Source of the DNA: Luteococcus sp052116585
Lineage (GTDB): Bacteria > Actinomycetota > Actinomycetes > Propionibacteriales > Propionibacteriaceae
Assembly: GCF_052116585.1 (NCBI RefSeq)
Contig: NZ_JBQKKT010000004.1
Span: 172,513-236,512, forward strand
Direction: 5' to 3'
DNA length: 64,000 bases
Position 1 is the stretch's first letter. Each line of letters begins with the position of its first letter. The notes beneath the pieces are model-generated. The model was not told the origin of the DNA. It searched no databases and saw only the letters and a program-made list of their open reading frames with translations. Made by a program: the position numbers and the translations under genes. Of the stretch, positions 33,410-41,767 are shown in pieces.

Positions 33410-34117
33410 ATGCCCACCACGACCTCCGGCTCCGCGGTGCCCGGCCAGTGGCACCGCCAGCGCCGCATCATGGGAGAGGCGGGCCAGGAGCGCCTCGCCC
33501 GCGCCCGCGTCCTGGTGGTGGGCTGCGGGGGGCTCGGCGCCGGGGCCATCCCGGCCCTCACCGCCGCCGGCATCGGCCAGCTGACCCTGCTGGACGATGA
33601 CGTGGTCGAGAACACCAACCTCAACCGCCAGACCCTGTTCACCGCCCAGGACATCGGCCAGCCCAAGGTCGAGCTGGCCGCCCGACGCATGCGCGCCCTC
33701 TCCCCACAGGCCACGATCACCGCCCTGGACCATCGACTGACCGGCCAGGACGTCGAGCTGGTCGCCCAGCATGACGTCGTGGTCGACTGCACGGACCGCG
33801 CAGCCTCCCGTCAGGCGATCTCCGGGGCCTGCCGTGCAGCTGGGGTCCCGTGGGTTTGGGCGGCCATCGATGGCTGGACGGCGGTCCTCAGCGTCTTTGC
33901 CCCGGGAGGGGTGCAGTGGGAGGACGTGGTGCCGGATCCGACGGAGGCCCCGGCCCCACTGGACATCCTGGGATCCGCCCCTGCCCTGGCGGGAGCCTGG
34001 CAGGCGGCCGAGACCGTCAAACTGCTCACCGGTCTGGGCACCCCCTTGGTCGGGCGCCTGGCCGTCGTGGACCTGTTGGGCGCCGACGTCCGTTTCGTCG
34101 ACCTGAGCGCCCGCTGA
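33410..34117 (+). CDS. ThiF/MoeB/HesA-family adenylyltransferase
   Basis: A 235-residue E1-like enzyme expected to adenylate the MoaD C-terminus. It has the ATP-binding GCGGLGAGAIPALTAAGIG, the catalytic ENTNLNRQ arginine and the VVDCTDRAASRQ segment. Two features are odd: the two Cys-x-x-Cys zinc motifs of E. coli MoeB are absent, and no adenylation crossover cysteine is obvious. Actinobacterial MoeZ proteins carry a rhodanese domain, which is also missing here. The ATG at 33410 lies one base behind the moaE stop; a GTG at 33398 is possible. MoaD is the most likely partner from context. Confidence 0.82.
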   Translation: MPTTTSGSAVPGQWHRQRRIMGEAGQERLARARVLVVGCGGLGAGAIPALTAAGIGQLTLLDDDVVENTNLNRQTLFTAQDIGQPKVELAARRMRALSPQATITALDHRLTGQDVELVAQHDVVVDCTDRAASRQAISGACRAAGVPWVWAAIDGWTAVLSVFAPGGVQWEDVVPDPTEAPAPLDILGSAPALAGAWQAAETVKLLTGLGTPLVGRLAVVDLLGADVRFVDLSAR

Positions 34118-34170
34118 GCGCGACGATCCCGTCAACCTGTCAGCGGCCCCGCGCACCCGTCGAGTCCTGC

Positions 34171-34176
34171 CACAAT
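34171..34176 (+). promoter_or_regulatory. -10 element of the DUF6918-like gene
   Basis: CACAAT, 67 bases before the ATG at 34244. Unlike many neighbours this would give a leader carrying a GGAAGG Shine-Dalgarno. Confidence 0.4.
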
Positions 34177-34243
34177 GGGACCGCTCCCCCGGCAACGGGC
34201 GCCCGTGCCCGAATGAATCGACACAACACTGGAAGGCACATCC

Positions 34244-34675
34244 ATGAGCTTCACCGAACAGCTGCTCGATCCGGCCAAGCGCCCGCAGGTGGTCGAGGCC
34301 ATCTCCACCGTCATCGACCAGGAGGTCGAGTCCAAGGGTGGTCTGGGTGGCATGGCCATCAAGACGGCCTACGCCAGCGCCAAGAAGATGAAGGACGGCA
34401 TCGTCCCCAAGGGCACCGACGCGATGCTCCCGGAGATCGCCTCCGCTCTGGCCCCCTACTGGGAGGCCAAGGGTGACCAGGACTTCGGCAGCTACCTGTC
34501 GAGCCGTTCGGGTGAGGTGGCCGACGCGCTGCTCGCCGTCGCCGATGCCAAGGCCGAGTCGCCCGACAACGCCGCCATCGCCAAGATCTACAAGCCGATC
34601 CGCGGCAAGGCCAAGGGCTACGTCGAGGAGGCCCTGCCCCGCCTGGCCACCGCGATCACCCCCTTCGTCAGCTGA
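34244..34675 (+). CDS. Conserved actinobacterial protein, DUF6918-like
   Basis: A 143-residue, mainly helical, soluble protein beginning MSFTEQLLDPAKRPQVVEAI, with a conserved GLGGMAIKTAYASAKKM segment. No signal peptide, membrane helix or catalytic motif is seen. It resembles the DUF6918 family found in actinobacteria, whose function is unknown. GGAAGG precedes the ATG, and a terminator follows. Confidence 0.7.
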   Translation: MSFTEQLLDPAKRPQVVEAISTVIDQEVESKGGLGGMAIKTAYASAKKMKDGIVPKGTDAMLPEIASALAPYWEAKGDQDFGSYLSSRSGEVADALLAVADAKAESPDNAAIAKIYKPIRGKAKGYVEEALPRLATAITPFVS

Positions 34676-34695
34676 CGCAGTCGAAGAACAGACCC

Positions 34696-34733
34696 GACGG
34701 TGCCGGTGTCCCCATGGGGGCACCGGCACCGTC
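34696..34733 (+). terminator. Intrinsic terminator after the DUF6918-like gene
   Basis: A 13-bp outer stem (GACGGTGCCGGTG and complement), with an inner CCCC/GGGG extension around ATGG, 20 bases behind the stop codon. Confidence 0.72.
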
Positions 34734-34826
34734 GTGCTTCCCGAGTCCAAGCCCACCACAGGCCTACGAGGTAAGACCATTTCGGGCAAAATGCGGCCCC
34801 GCCCCTCCGCGCGAACTCGAGCCCGC

Positions 34827-34832
34827 TAGTGT
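34827..34832 (+). promoter_or_regulatory. -10 element of the mutA riboswitch transcript
   Basis: TAGTGT, about 7 bases before the start of the cobalamin riboswitch fold. Confidence 0.5.
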
Positions 34833-34836
34833 GGAG

Positions 34837-35100
34837 GTGCTGGTTCGGCCCATGCAGATGGGCCGTCGCAAGAGGGAATCCGGTGTGAATCCGGAACTGT
34901 CCCGCAGCGGTGAATGGGAACGACACCACCCGTCCGGCATGCGAGGGATCGCACGCCTCCAAGTGGCGCAGGCAACTGCACCACTGGACGACAAGCACTG
35001 GGTCTGGGCCTGGGAAGCGGTGGTCGAGGAAGACGCCTGACGGCGAAGCGCCCATGAGTCCGAAGACCTGCCAGTCGCGTCGCGCCAGCCAGGTGCGCCG
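34837..35100 (+). ncRNA. Cobalamin (B12) riboswitch upstream of mutAB
   Basis: The B12-box and core are recognisable: AGAGGGAATCCGGTGTGAAT followed by CCGGAACTGTCCCGCAGCGG and TGA (about 34870-34913), then the 3' conserved GAGTCCGAAGACCTGCC at 35056-35072. GCTGGTT near 34840 can pair with the GCCAGC near 35094 to close P1. The insert between the core and the 3' box is long. About 140 bases of leader, including a hairpin with arms at 35188-35192 and 35208-35212, separate it from the mutA Shine-Dalgarno GGAG at 35231. Confidence 0.9.
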
Positions 35101-35238
35101 CTGGAGACGACCCACCGCGAACAGTCCTGCAGGGTGTTCCCGGACAGGCCGTCACCGCCAGAATGAGCCGAGGAGCACTTCAGTCCGGTCGGAGGCCGAG
35201 AGGCCAGCCGACGACAACCTCATCGGAGCAGGAGTCCC
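35101..35238 (+). other. mutA leader, expression platform
   Basis: This is the rest of the gene-free stretch 34676-35238. GTCGG (35188-35192) pairs with CCGAC (35208-35212) around an inner GGCC/GGCC stem, 18 bases before the mutA Shine-Dalgarno. No T-run terminator is visible, so control of translation start is more likely than attenuation. Confidence 0.45.
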
Positions 35239-37131
35239 ATGACAACGACCGAGCAGGTCGCCCGCGAGGGAGCTGGAGAGTTCAAGCTCGCCAGCGACTT
35301 CGCGAAGCCGGGGATGGACACGTGGCGCGCTGCCGCCGCGAAGGTCCTCAACCGCGGGCGCCCAGAAGACAAGCTACTGACCGGCGACGAGGCCGTGGCC
35401 CGTCTCGTGACCACCACCGTCGACGGCATCGAGATCGCCCCCATCTACACGCTGGAGGATGCCCCGGAGGACCTCGGCGTCCCCGGCGTGGCCCCCTTCA
35501 CCCGAGGCACCACCGTCCACAACGGTGAGGCAGACGCCTGGGACGTGCGTGCACTGCACGAGGATCCCGACGCCGCTTTCACCCGCAAGGCCGTGCTGAC
35601 CGACCTCGAGCGCGGCGCGACGAGCCTGTGGTTCCGTCTGGACCCCGACGCCATCGCGGCCGACCAGCTCGGTGAGATGCTGGCCGACGCCATGCTGGAG
35701 CTCATCACGGTGGAGGTCTCCAGCCGCACCGACCAGGCCGCCGCCGCCGAGGCGCTGCTGGCCCTGGTGGAGGCGAACGACAAGCCGAAGAACCAGAAGA
35801 GCGTCGTGCTCGGCCTGGACCCGATCGGCTGCGCGGCCCTCAACGGCACCACCCCCCAGCTCGACGGGCTGGCCGAGTGGACCAAGCGGATCGACGGCAT
35901 GCGCGCCTCGCGGGCCATCGTCGTGGATGCCACCATCTGGCACAATGCCGGCGCCGGCGACGTCCACGAGCTGGGCTTCGCCCTCGCCACGGGCGTCGAG
36001 TACGTCCGTGCACTGATGGCCCAGGGCCTGACCGCTGACCAGGCCTTCGACACGATCGACTTCCGCGTCACCGCGACCGTCGACCAGTTCGCCACCATCG
36101 CCAAGCTGCGCGCCCTGCGCACCGCCTGGTCCAAGGTGGGCGAGACCTTCGGCGTCTCCGAGGCCAAGCGTGGTGCCCGCCAGCACGCCGTCACCTCGTG
36201 GCGTGAGGTCACCCGTGACGACGCCTACGTCAACATGCTGCGCGCCACCATCAGCACCTTTGCTGCCGGCGTCGGTGGCGCCGAGGCGATCACCGTGCTC
36301 CCCTTCGACACCGCGTGGGGCCTGCCCGGCGACTTCAGCCGCCGCATCGCCCGCAACACGCAGATCGTGCTCGCCGAGGAGTCCAACATCGTCCGCGTCA
36401 ATGACCCGGCCGGTGGCTCCTGGTACGTGGAGACGCTGACGCGCAAGCTCGCGGAGGCCGCCTGGGCCGTCCTGGGCAGGATCGACGCTGCCGGTGGCAT
36501 GGCCAAGGCCGTCGTCGACGGACTGCCGATGAGCGAGCTCGAGCCGGTCATCGCCGAGCGCGCCAAGCGCCTGGCCAACCGCAAGAAGCCGATCACCGGT
36601 GTCTCCGAGTTCCCGAATGCCGGCGAGGCCGCGGTGACCACCGCCAAGCCGCGTCCGGAGGCCCCGGAGTACAAGGGCCTGCAGTGGAAGCGCGACTCGG
36701 AGGTCTTCGAGGCCCTGCGCGACGCCACCAAGGACAACGCGGATGCCAAGGTCTTCCTGGCCTGCCTGGGCGCGCGTCGTGACTTCGGCGCCCGCGAGGG
36801 CTTCGCCTCGAATGCCTTCCACGTCGCTGGCCTGGCCACGCCGGAGTGCGAGGGAGGCAGCGTCGAGGAGATCGTCGCCGCCTTCAAGACCACCGGTAGC
36901 CCGGTGGCCTGCCTGTGCTCCAGCGCCAAGGTCTACGCCGAGCAGGCGTTGCCCGTCGCCAAGGCCCTCAAGGAGGCCGGTGCCAAGACCGTCCTGCTGG
37001 CTGGCAACCTCAAGGAGCTGGGCGACAGCGCTGCCGAGGCCGAAGGTGTCATCGACGGCACCATCGGCATGGGCATGGACATCGTCGCGCTGCTCAACCA
37101 GACCCTCGACACGTTGGGAGTGTCCAAGTGA
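35239..37131 (+). CDS. mutA: Methylmalonyl-CoA mutase small (beta) subunit
   Basis: A 630-residue non-catalytic subunit of the heterodimeric mutase. It has the mutase barrel fold (residues to about 480) and a C-terminal B12-domain fold. In the latter the cobalamin DxHxxG motif is missing (RRDFGAREGF), as in Propionibacterium MutA. Its likely role is structural partner to MutB. The start has GGAG eight bases upstream. Its stop overlaps the mutB GTG (GTGA). Confidence 0.95.
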   Translation: MTTTEQVAREGAGEFKLASDFAKPGMDTWRAAAAKVLNRGRPEDKLLTGDEAVARLVTTTVDGIEIAPIYTLEDAPEDLGVPGVAPFTRGTTVHNGEADAWDVRALHEDPDAAFTRKAVLTDLERGATSLWFRLDPDAIAADQLGEMLADAMLELITVEVSSRTDQAAAAEALLALVEANDKPKNQKSVVLGLDPIGCAALNGTTPQLDGLAEWTKRIDGMRASRAIVVDATIWHNAGAGDVHELGFALATGVEYVRALMAQGLTADQAFDTIDFRVTATVDQFATIAKLRALRTAWSKVGETFGVSEAKRGARQHAVTSWREVTRDDAYVNMLRATISTFAAGVGGAEAITVLPFDTAWGLPGDFSRRIARNTQIVLAEESNIVRVNDPAGGSWYVETLTRKLAEAAWAVLGRIDAAGGMAKAVVDGLPMSELEPVIAERAKRLANRKKPITGVSEFPNAGEAAVTTAKPRPEAPEYKGLQWKRDSEVFEALRDATKDNADAKVFLACLGARRDFGAREGFASNAFHVAGLATPECEGGSVEEIVAAFKTTGSPVACLCSSAKVYAEQALPVAKALKEAGAKTVLLAGNLKELGDSAAEAEGVIDGTIGMGMDIVALLNQTLDTLGVSK

Positions 37132-39311
37132 CCGAGATCCGTTTTGATTCCGTCCCCCTGGGCGAGCAGGCCATCCCGGCCGACGCCCAGGCCCAGTTCG
37201 AGCAGCTGCTCGCCCAGGCTCCCGCCGTCGAACAGTGGGTGACCCCCGAGCAGATCCCGGTCGAGCACCTGTACGGCAAGGACGCGTACGAAGGCATGGA
37301 CTTCCTGGAGACCATGCCGGGTCTGCCGCCCTTCCTGCGTGGCCCCTACGCCACCATGTACACCAACCAGCCGTGGACCATCCGCCAGTACGCCGGATTC
37401 TCCACCGCAGCCGAGTCCAATGCCTTCTACCGCCGCAACCTGGCGGCCGGCCAGAAGGGTCTGTCGATCGCCTTCGACCTGGCCACGCACCGTGGCTACG
37501 ACTCGGACCACCCGCGGGTGACCGGTGACGTGGGCATGGCCGGTGTGGCCGTCGACTCGATCCTGGACATGCGCCAGCTCTTCGACGGCATTCCGTTGGA
37601 CCGCATGAGCGTGTCGATGACCATGAATGGTGCCGTTCTCCCGGTGCTCGCCCTCTACGTGGTGGCGGCCGAGGAGCAGGGTGTGAAGCCGGAGCAGCTG
37701 GCCGGCACGATCCAGAACGACATCCTCAAGGAGTTCATGGTTCGCAACACCTACATCTACCCGCCCCAGCCGTCGATGCGGATCATCGCGGACATCTTCG
37801 CCTTCACCAGCGCGAACATGCCCAAGTTCAACTCGATCTCCATCTCCGGCTACCACATGCAGGAGGCCGGCGCGACGGCCGACATCGAGATGGCCTACAC
37901 CCTGGCCGACGGCGTGGAGTACATCCGCGCCGGCGAGTCCGTGGGCCTGAACGTCGACCAGTTCGCCCCGCGCCTGAGCTTCTTCTGGGCCATCGGCACC
38001 AACTTCTTCATGGAGGTGGCCAAGATGCGTGCGGCTCGCATGCTCTGGGCCCGCCTGGTGAACCAGTTCGGTCCGAAGAACCCGAAGTCGATGAGCCTGC
38101 GCACCCACTCGCAGACCTCCGGTTGGTCGCTGACCGCCCAGGACGTCTACAACAACGTGGTGCGTACCTGCATCGAGGCCATGGGCGCCACCCAGGGCCA
38201 GACCCAGTCGCTGCACACCAATGCCCTCGACGAGGCCATTGCCCTGCCCACCGACTTCAGCGCTCGCATCGCCCGCAACACCCAGCTGTTCATCCAGCAG
38301 GAGTCGGGCAACTGCCGCGTCATCGACCCCTGGGCCGGATCGGCCTATGTCGAGAAGCTGACGCAGGACCTGGCCGAGAAGGCGTGGGCCCTGATCCAGG
38401 AGGTCGAGGAAGCCGGCGGCATGGCCAAGGCCATCGAGCAGGGCATCCCGAAGATGCGCATCGAGGAGGCCGCGGCCCGCACCCAGGCCCGCATCGACTC
38501 CGGCCGCCAGCCGGTGATCGGCGTGAACAAGTACCTGCTGGACAATCCCGAGCCGCTCGAGGTCCTGAAGGTCGACAACGCCAAGGTGCGCGCCGAGCAG
38601 ATCGCAAAGCTGGAGAAGCTGCGCGCCGAGCGTGACGAGGAGGCCTGCCAGGCCGCCCTCGAGAAGGTCACCTGGGCCGCCGCCAACCCGGACCCGACCG
38701 ATCCGGAGCGCAACCTGCTGAAGGTGGCCATCGACGCCATGCGCGCCCAGGCCAGCCTCGGCGAGCTGTCCGACGCGCTGGAGAAGGTCTTCGGGCGTTA
38801 CACCGCGCAGATCCGTACGATCAGTGGTGTGTACTCCAAGGAAGCAACCGGATCCGAGGCCATGGACGAGGCCCGCAAGGCCGTCGAGGCGTTCGAAGAG
38901 GCAGAGGGCCGTCGTCCTCGCATCATGATCGCCAAGATGGGTCAGGATGGCCACGATCGTGGCCAGAAGGTGATCGCCACGGCCTTCGCCGACCTCGGTT
39001 TCGACGTCGACGTGGGCCCGCTCTTCCAGACCCCGGAGGAGGCTGCTGCCCAGGCCGTCGAGGCCGATGTGCACGTGGTGGGCGTCTCCTCCCTGGCAGC
39101 CGGACACCTCACGCTGGTGCCCGCGCTGCGTGCCGAGCTGGACAAGCTCGATCGCCAGGACATCCTGATCGTCGTCGGCGGCGTGATCCCCGAGCAGGAC
39201 TTCGAGGATCTGCGCAAGGCCGGTGCCGTTGACATCTACCCGCCGGGCACCAACATCCCGGCGTGTGCCGTCAGCCTGATCGACAAGATGCGCCAGGCCA
39301 TGGACGCCTGA
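37128..39311 (+). CDS. mutB: Methylmalonyl-CoA mutase large (alpha, catalytic) subunit
   Basis: A 727-residue adenosylcobalamin-dependent mutase that interconverts succinyl-CoA and (R)-methylmalonyl-CoA in the Wood-Werkman propionate pathway. The substrate barrel holds YPPQPSMRIIADIF and RTHSQTSGWSLTAQ. The C-terminal cobalamin domain carries GQDGHDRGQKVIATAF, with the axial histidine of DxHxxG. Length matches the P. freudenreichii enzyme. Translation is coupled to mutA by a four-base overlap. Confidence 0.97.
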   Translation: MTEIRFDSVPLGEQAIPADAQAQFEQLLAQAPAVEQWVTPEQIPVEHLYGKDAYEGMDFLETMPGLPPFLRGPYATMYTNQPWTIRQYAGFSTAAESNAFYRRNLAAGQKGLSIAFDLATHRGYDSDHPRVTGDVGMAGVAVDSILDMRQLFDGIPLDRMSVSMTMNGAVLPVLALYVVAAEEQGVKPEQLAGTIQNDILKEFMVRNTYIYPPQPSMRIIADIFAFTSANMPKFNSISISGYHMQEAGATADIEMAYTLADGVEYIRAGESVGLNVDQFAPRLSFFWAIGTNFFMEVAKMRAARMLWARLVNQFGPKNPKSMSLRTHSQTSGWSLTAQDVYNNVVRTCIEAMGATQGQTQSLHTNALDEAIALPTDFSARIARNTQLFIQQESGNCRVIDPWAGSAYVEKLTQDLAEKAWALIQEVEEAGGMAKAIEQGIPKMRIEEAAARTQARIDSGRQPVIGVNKYLLDNPEPLEVLKVDNAKVRAEQIAKLEKLRAERDEEACQAALEKVTWAAANPDPTDPERNLLKVAIDAMRAQASLGELSDALEKVFGRYTAQIRTISGVYSKEATGSEAMDEARKAVEAFEEAEGRRPRIMIAKMGQDGHDRGQKVIATAFADLGFDVDVGPLFQTPEEAAAQAVEADVHVVGVSSLAAGHLTLVPALRAELDKLDRQDILIVVGGVIPEQDFEDLRKAGAVDIYPPGTNIPACAVSLIDKMRQAMDA

Positions 39312-39335
39312 TCCAGGCGTCGTGACCCCCGCGTC

Positions 39336-39363
39336 GGGCGGTCCGAGTTCGCTCGGGCCGCCC
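39336..39363 (+). terminator. Hairpin after mutB
   Basis: A 12-bp stem with one G-T wobble and a TTCG loop (GGGCGGTCCGAG, TTCG, CTCGGGCCGCCC), 25 bases behind the mutB stop. It probably ends or attenuates the mutAB message before meaB. Confidence 0.65.
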
Positions 39364-39393
39364 GTCGCCGTTCATCCCACCGCTCGCCGGCCT

Positions 39394-39469
39394 TCCGCCA
39401 AAGGCCCGAGATCCCACCAAAGGCCAGACGCCCCACCGAAAGCCCGACGCCCCACCGAAAGGTTGCCCC
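39394..39469. repeat. 19-bp tandem repeat between mutB and meaB
   Basis: Four 19-bp units (39394, 39413, 39432, 39451) with core CCCACCGAAAGCCCGACGC. The first is the most diverged, and the last contributes GAAAGG, the likely meaB Shine-Dalgarno. Confidence 0.7.
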
Positions 39470-39470
39470 G

Positions 39471-40496
39471 ATGCCCCGCAAGATCGACGTCCCAGCCCTG
39501 GTCGAAGGTGTCCGGGAGGGAAGGCGCGCCGCCATTGCGCAGGCCATCACCCTCGTCGAGTCCCGCCTTCCGGCGCACCGCCCCTTGGCCCGTCAGCTCC
39601 TCACCGAGCTGACCCGCGAGCCCACCAGCGCCGTGCGCGTGGGCATCTCCGGCGTGCCGGGTGCCGGCAAGTCCACCTTCATCAACTCCATGGGGCAGCG
39701 GCTGGTCGAGCAGGGGCACAAGGTGGCCGTCCTGGCCGTCGACCCCTCCAGCACGCGAACCGGCGGATCGGTGCTGGGCGACCGCACCCGCATGGGCGAG
39801 CTGACCCAACTGGAGAATGCCTTCGTCCGCCCCTCCCCCAGCGGCAACCACCTGGGCGGCGTGGCGCGCGCCACCCGCGAGGCGATGCTCGTCGTCGAGG
39901 CCGCCGGATATGACGTCATCATCGTGGAGACGGTGGGTGTCGGGCAGTCCGAGGTGGCCGTGGCCGGCATGGTGGACACCTTCCTGATGCTGGCCCTCTC
40001 GCGCTCCGGCGACCAGCTGCAGGGCATCAAGCGCGGCATCCTGGAGATCACCGACGTGATCGCCGTGAACAAGGCCGACGGCGACAATGCCGGGGAGGCG
40101 CGCGTCGCTGCCCGCGAGCTGTCCATCGCCATGAAGCTCGTCACCCAGCAGAATGACGGCCGACGGGTGCCCGTGCTGACCTGCTCGGCCCTGCAGCGCA
40201 TCTCGCTCGACGAGGTCTGGCAGGCGGTCATCGAGCACCGCGAGTGGCTCGATGAGACCGTGGGGCTGGCCCACCACCGGGCCCAGCAGCAGGTGGTGTG
40301 GATGCACTCCCAGATCGAGGCCACCCTGCTGGACTCGATGCGTTCCTCCCAGCAGCTGCGCGACCTGCGAGACCGGCTGGAGGAGGACGTGCGCGAGGGC
40401 CGCACCAGCGCCCTGGAGGCCAGCGGTGACTTCCTGCGGGAGTTCGCCACCCAGGTGCCGCAGATGGACTGGGCCCAGGGCAGGACGGTTCTCTGA
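39471..40496 (+). CDS. meaB: Methylmalonyl-CoA mutase-associated GTPase MeaB
   Basis: A 341-residue G3E-family P-loop GTPase that protects methylmalonyl-CoA mutase and gates cofactor loading. The Walker A GVPGAGKST is near residue 63. DPSST (switch), ETVGVGQSE (Walker B region) and NKAD (guanine specificity) follow in order. It lies behind mutAB in the same direction, 160 bases away, with GAAAGG before the ATG. Confidence 0.95.
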   Translation: MPRKIDVPALVEGVREGRRAAIAQAITLVESRLPAHRPLARQLLTELTREPTSAVRVGISGVPGAGKSTFINSMGQRLVEQGHKVAVLAVDPSSTRTGGSVLGDRTRMGELTQLENAFVRPSPSGNHLGGVARATREAMLVVEAAGYDVIIVETVGVGQSEVAVAGMVDTFLMLALSRSGDQLQGIKRGILEITDVIAVNKADGDNAGEARVAARELSIAMKLVTQQNDGRRVPVLTCSALQRISLDEVWQAVIEHREWLDETVGLAHHRAQQQVVWMHSQIEATLLDSMRSSQQLRDLRDRLEEDVREGRTSALEASGDFLREFATQVPQMDWAQGRTVL

Positions 40497-40554
40497 GTCT
40501 GGGCCGCCGCTCATCGGCGCGCTGGCCGACTGGGCCACGCACCGCGGCATGACA

Positions 40555-40606
40555 CGACGAAGGCCCCGGTCGCACCAGTTGGCGGGTGCGGCCGGGGCCT
40601 TCGTCG
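40555..40606. terminator. Bidirectional terminator between meaB and the EcsC-family gene
   Basis: A perfect 15-bp outer stem (CGACGAAGGCCCCGG and complement) and an inner CGCACC/GGTGCG stem, between two convergent genes. Confidence 0.8.
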
Positions 40607-40617
40607 CTGTTGCCGCG

Positions 40618-41358
40618 TCAGAGGGGGCTGTTGCCCTGGTTTGCGGCATCGGCCATGCCGGCGGGGAATTCCTGCAGAGCCTGCTCGCCGATCCGGTTCA
40701 TCATGTAGCCGTCGAGCACGCCGCCCACGGCGCCACCGATCACCGGGACGCCCTTGCCGAGCTTGGCCAGGGTGCCCTGACCGACGCTCTTCAGCAGGCG
40801 GAAACCGACCGCCTTGTTGACCATCATCATGGCCGGGCGCGGCAGGTTGCGCAGTGCCAGCGACGTGAACCGGCCACTGGCGGTGGTGACGCCGGCCTTG
40901 GCCAGCACGTCCTCCGCATTGGAGCCGACCAGCGTCAGCAGCACCGCGGTGCGGATGTTCGGCTGGCTGATGTCATAGCCACGCAGCTTGGCGACGGCCG
41001 CCGTCATCCGGGTGGCCTGCACGTAGAACTCCAGCAGGTTCGCGGGGATGGCGATCGGCATCGTGATGAAACCACCGATGCTGGTGATCAGGCCGCCTGC
41101 AGCGCCCGAGGTGATGTGACTGCGAACCACCTTGTTGACGGCCTTCTCGACGTCGCCACCGGCAGAGGACAGGGCGTCATCTGCCACCTCTGCGGCGGAG
41201 TCGAAGGGCTTCTTGCCGTCGATGCCGATCGACAGGATGCTCTCGATCAGGCTGCTGATGGCCCCGTCATCGGTGGAGGGGTCATTGGCCTGCTCCAAGG
41301 CACTCCGAGCAGTGCTGACGTCGGCCTTCTGTCCCTTGAGGATGTCGAACAGACCCAT
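40618..41358 (-). CDS. EcsC family protein
   Basis: A 246-residue protein matching the EcsC family: a helical N-terminal third, two hydrophobic stretches near SAAGGLITSIGGFITMPIAIPANLLEF, and a glycine-rich C-terminal segment PVIGGAVGGVLDGYMMNRIG. EcsC was named from a Bacillus ABC-transporter operon, but its role is unknown. The ATG at 41358 follows AGGTAGGTGACC; an upstream GTG in frame (41364) is possible. It is 11 bases behind a small membrane protein gene and likely shares its transcript. Confidence 0.82.
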   Translation of the reverse strand: MGLFDILKGQKADVSTARSALEQANDPSTDDGAISSLIESILSIGIDGKKPFDSAAEVADDALSSAGGDVEKAVNKVVRSHITSGAAGGLITSIGGFITMPIAIPANLLEFYVQATRMTAAVAKLRGYDISQPNIRTAVLLTLVGSNAEDVLAKAGVTTASGRFTSLALRNLPRPAMMMVNKAVGFRLLKSVGQGTLAKLGKGVPVIGGAVGGVLDGYMMNRIGEQALQEFPAGMADAANQGNSPL

Positions 41359-41369
41359 GGTCACCTACC

Positions 41370-41669
41370 TCAGTTCTGCTCCGGGTCCACGGCAACGCCG
41401 CGGGCCGCGAGCTCGCTCTTGTACTGGTTGCGGACGGCGCGGCCGGTGCGCGACGGGAGGCCGATGCCCCAGCCGAGCAGCAGGCCACCAAGGGCGGCCA
41501 GACCGGTCACGTAGTAGATACGCGTCGTCGGATCCTTGACGCCGGTGTTGTAACCGCGGACGGCGGCCATCAGCTTGCCCATGTCCCACACGACATTGGC
41601 CAGCATGGCGCCGCCAGCGATGAGGGCAGCAATGCCCAGCAGCATGAACAGCCATTTCAGAAACTTCAT
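41370..41669 (-). CDS. Small two-helix membrane protein, unknown function
   Basis: A 99-residue protein with membrane segments at about residues 5-27 (LFMLLGIAALIAGGAMLANVV) and 53-70 (VTGLAALGGLLLGWGIGL), and a basic cytoplasmic tail. It is not recognised as a named family. TACTCT lies 6 nt before the ATG. The EcsC-family gene follows 11 bases after its stop, so the two probably act together at the membrane. Confidence 0.75.
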   Translation of the reverse strand: MKFLKWLFMLLGIAALIAGGAMLANVVWDMGKLMAAVRGYNTGVKDPTTRIYYVTGLAALGGLLLGWGIGLPSRTGRAVRNQYKSELAARGVAVDPEQN

Positions 41670-41675
41670 GCTGCG

Positions 41676-41681
41676 AGAGTA
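41676..41681 (-). promoter_or_regulatory. -10 element of the small membrane protein / EcsC operon
   Basis: TACTCT (minus strand), 6 nt before the ATG at 41669. Confidence 0.55.
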
Positions 41682-41767
41682 GTGCCCGACACTGCCGCTC
41701 GTTCACCGATCAGCTCAGCGGGAACACAGTTTCGCCCACAGCGTCAGAAGGGCCGGTGGGCGGGCCG

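Noticed and set aside
36933..39107. Long minus-strand frame opposite mutA/mutB
   Set aside because: It is a shadow of the two mutase genes and has no promoter, ribosome-binding site or family match.
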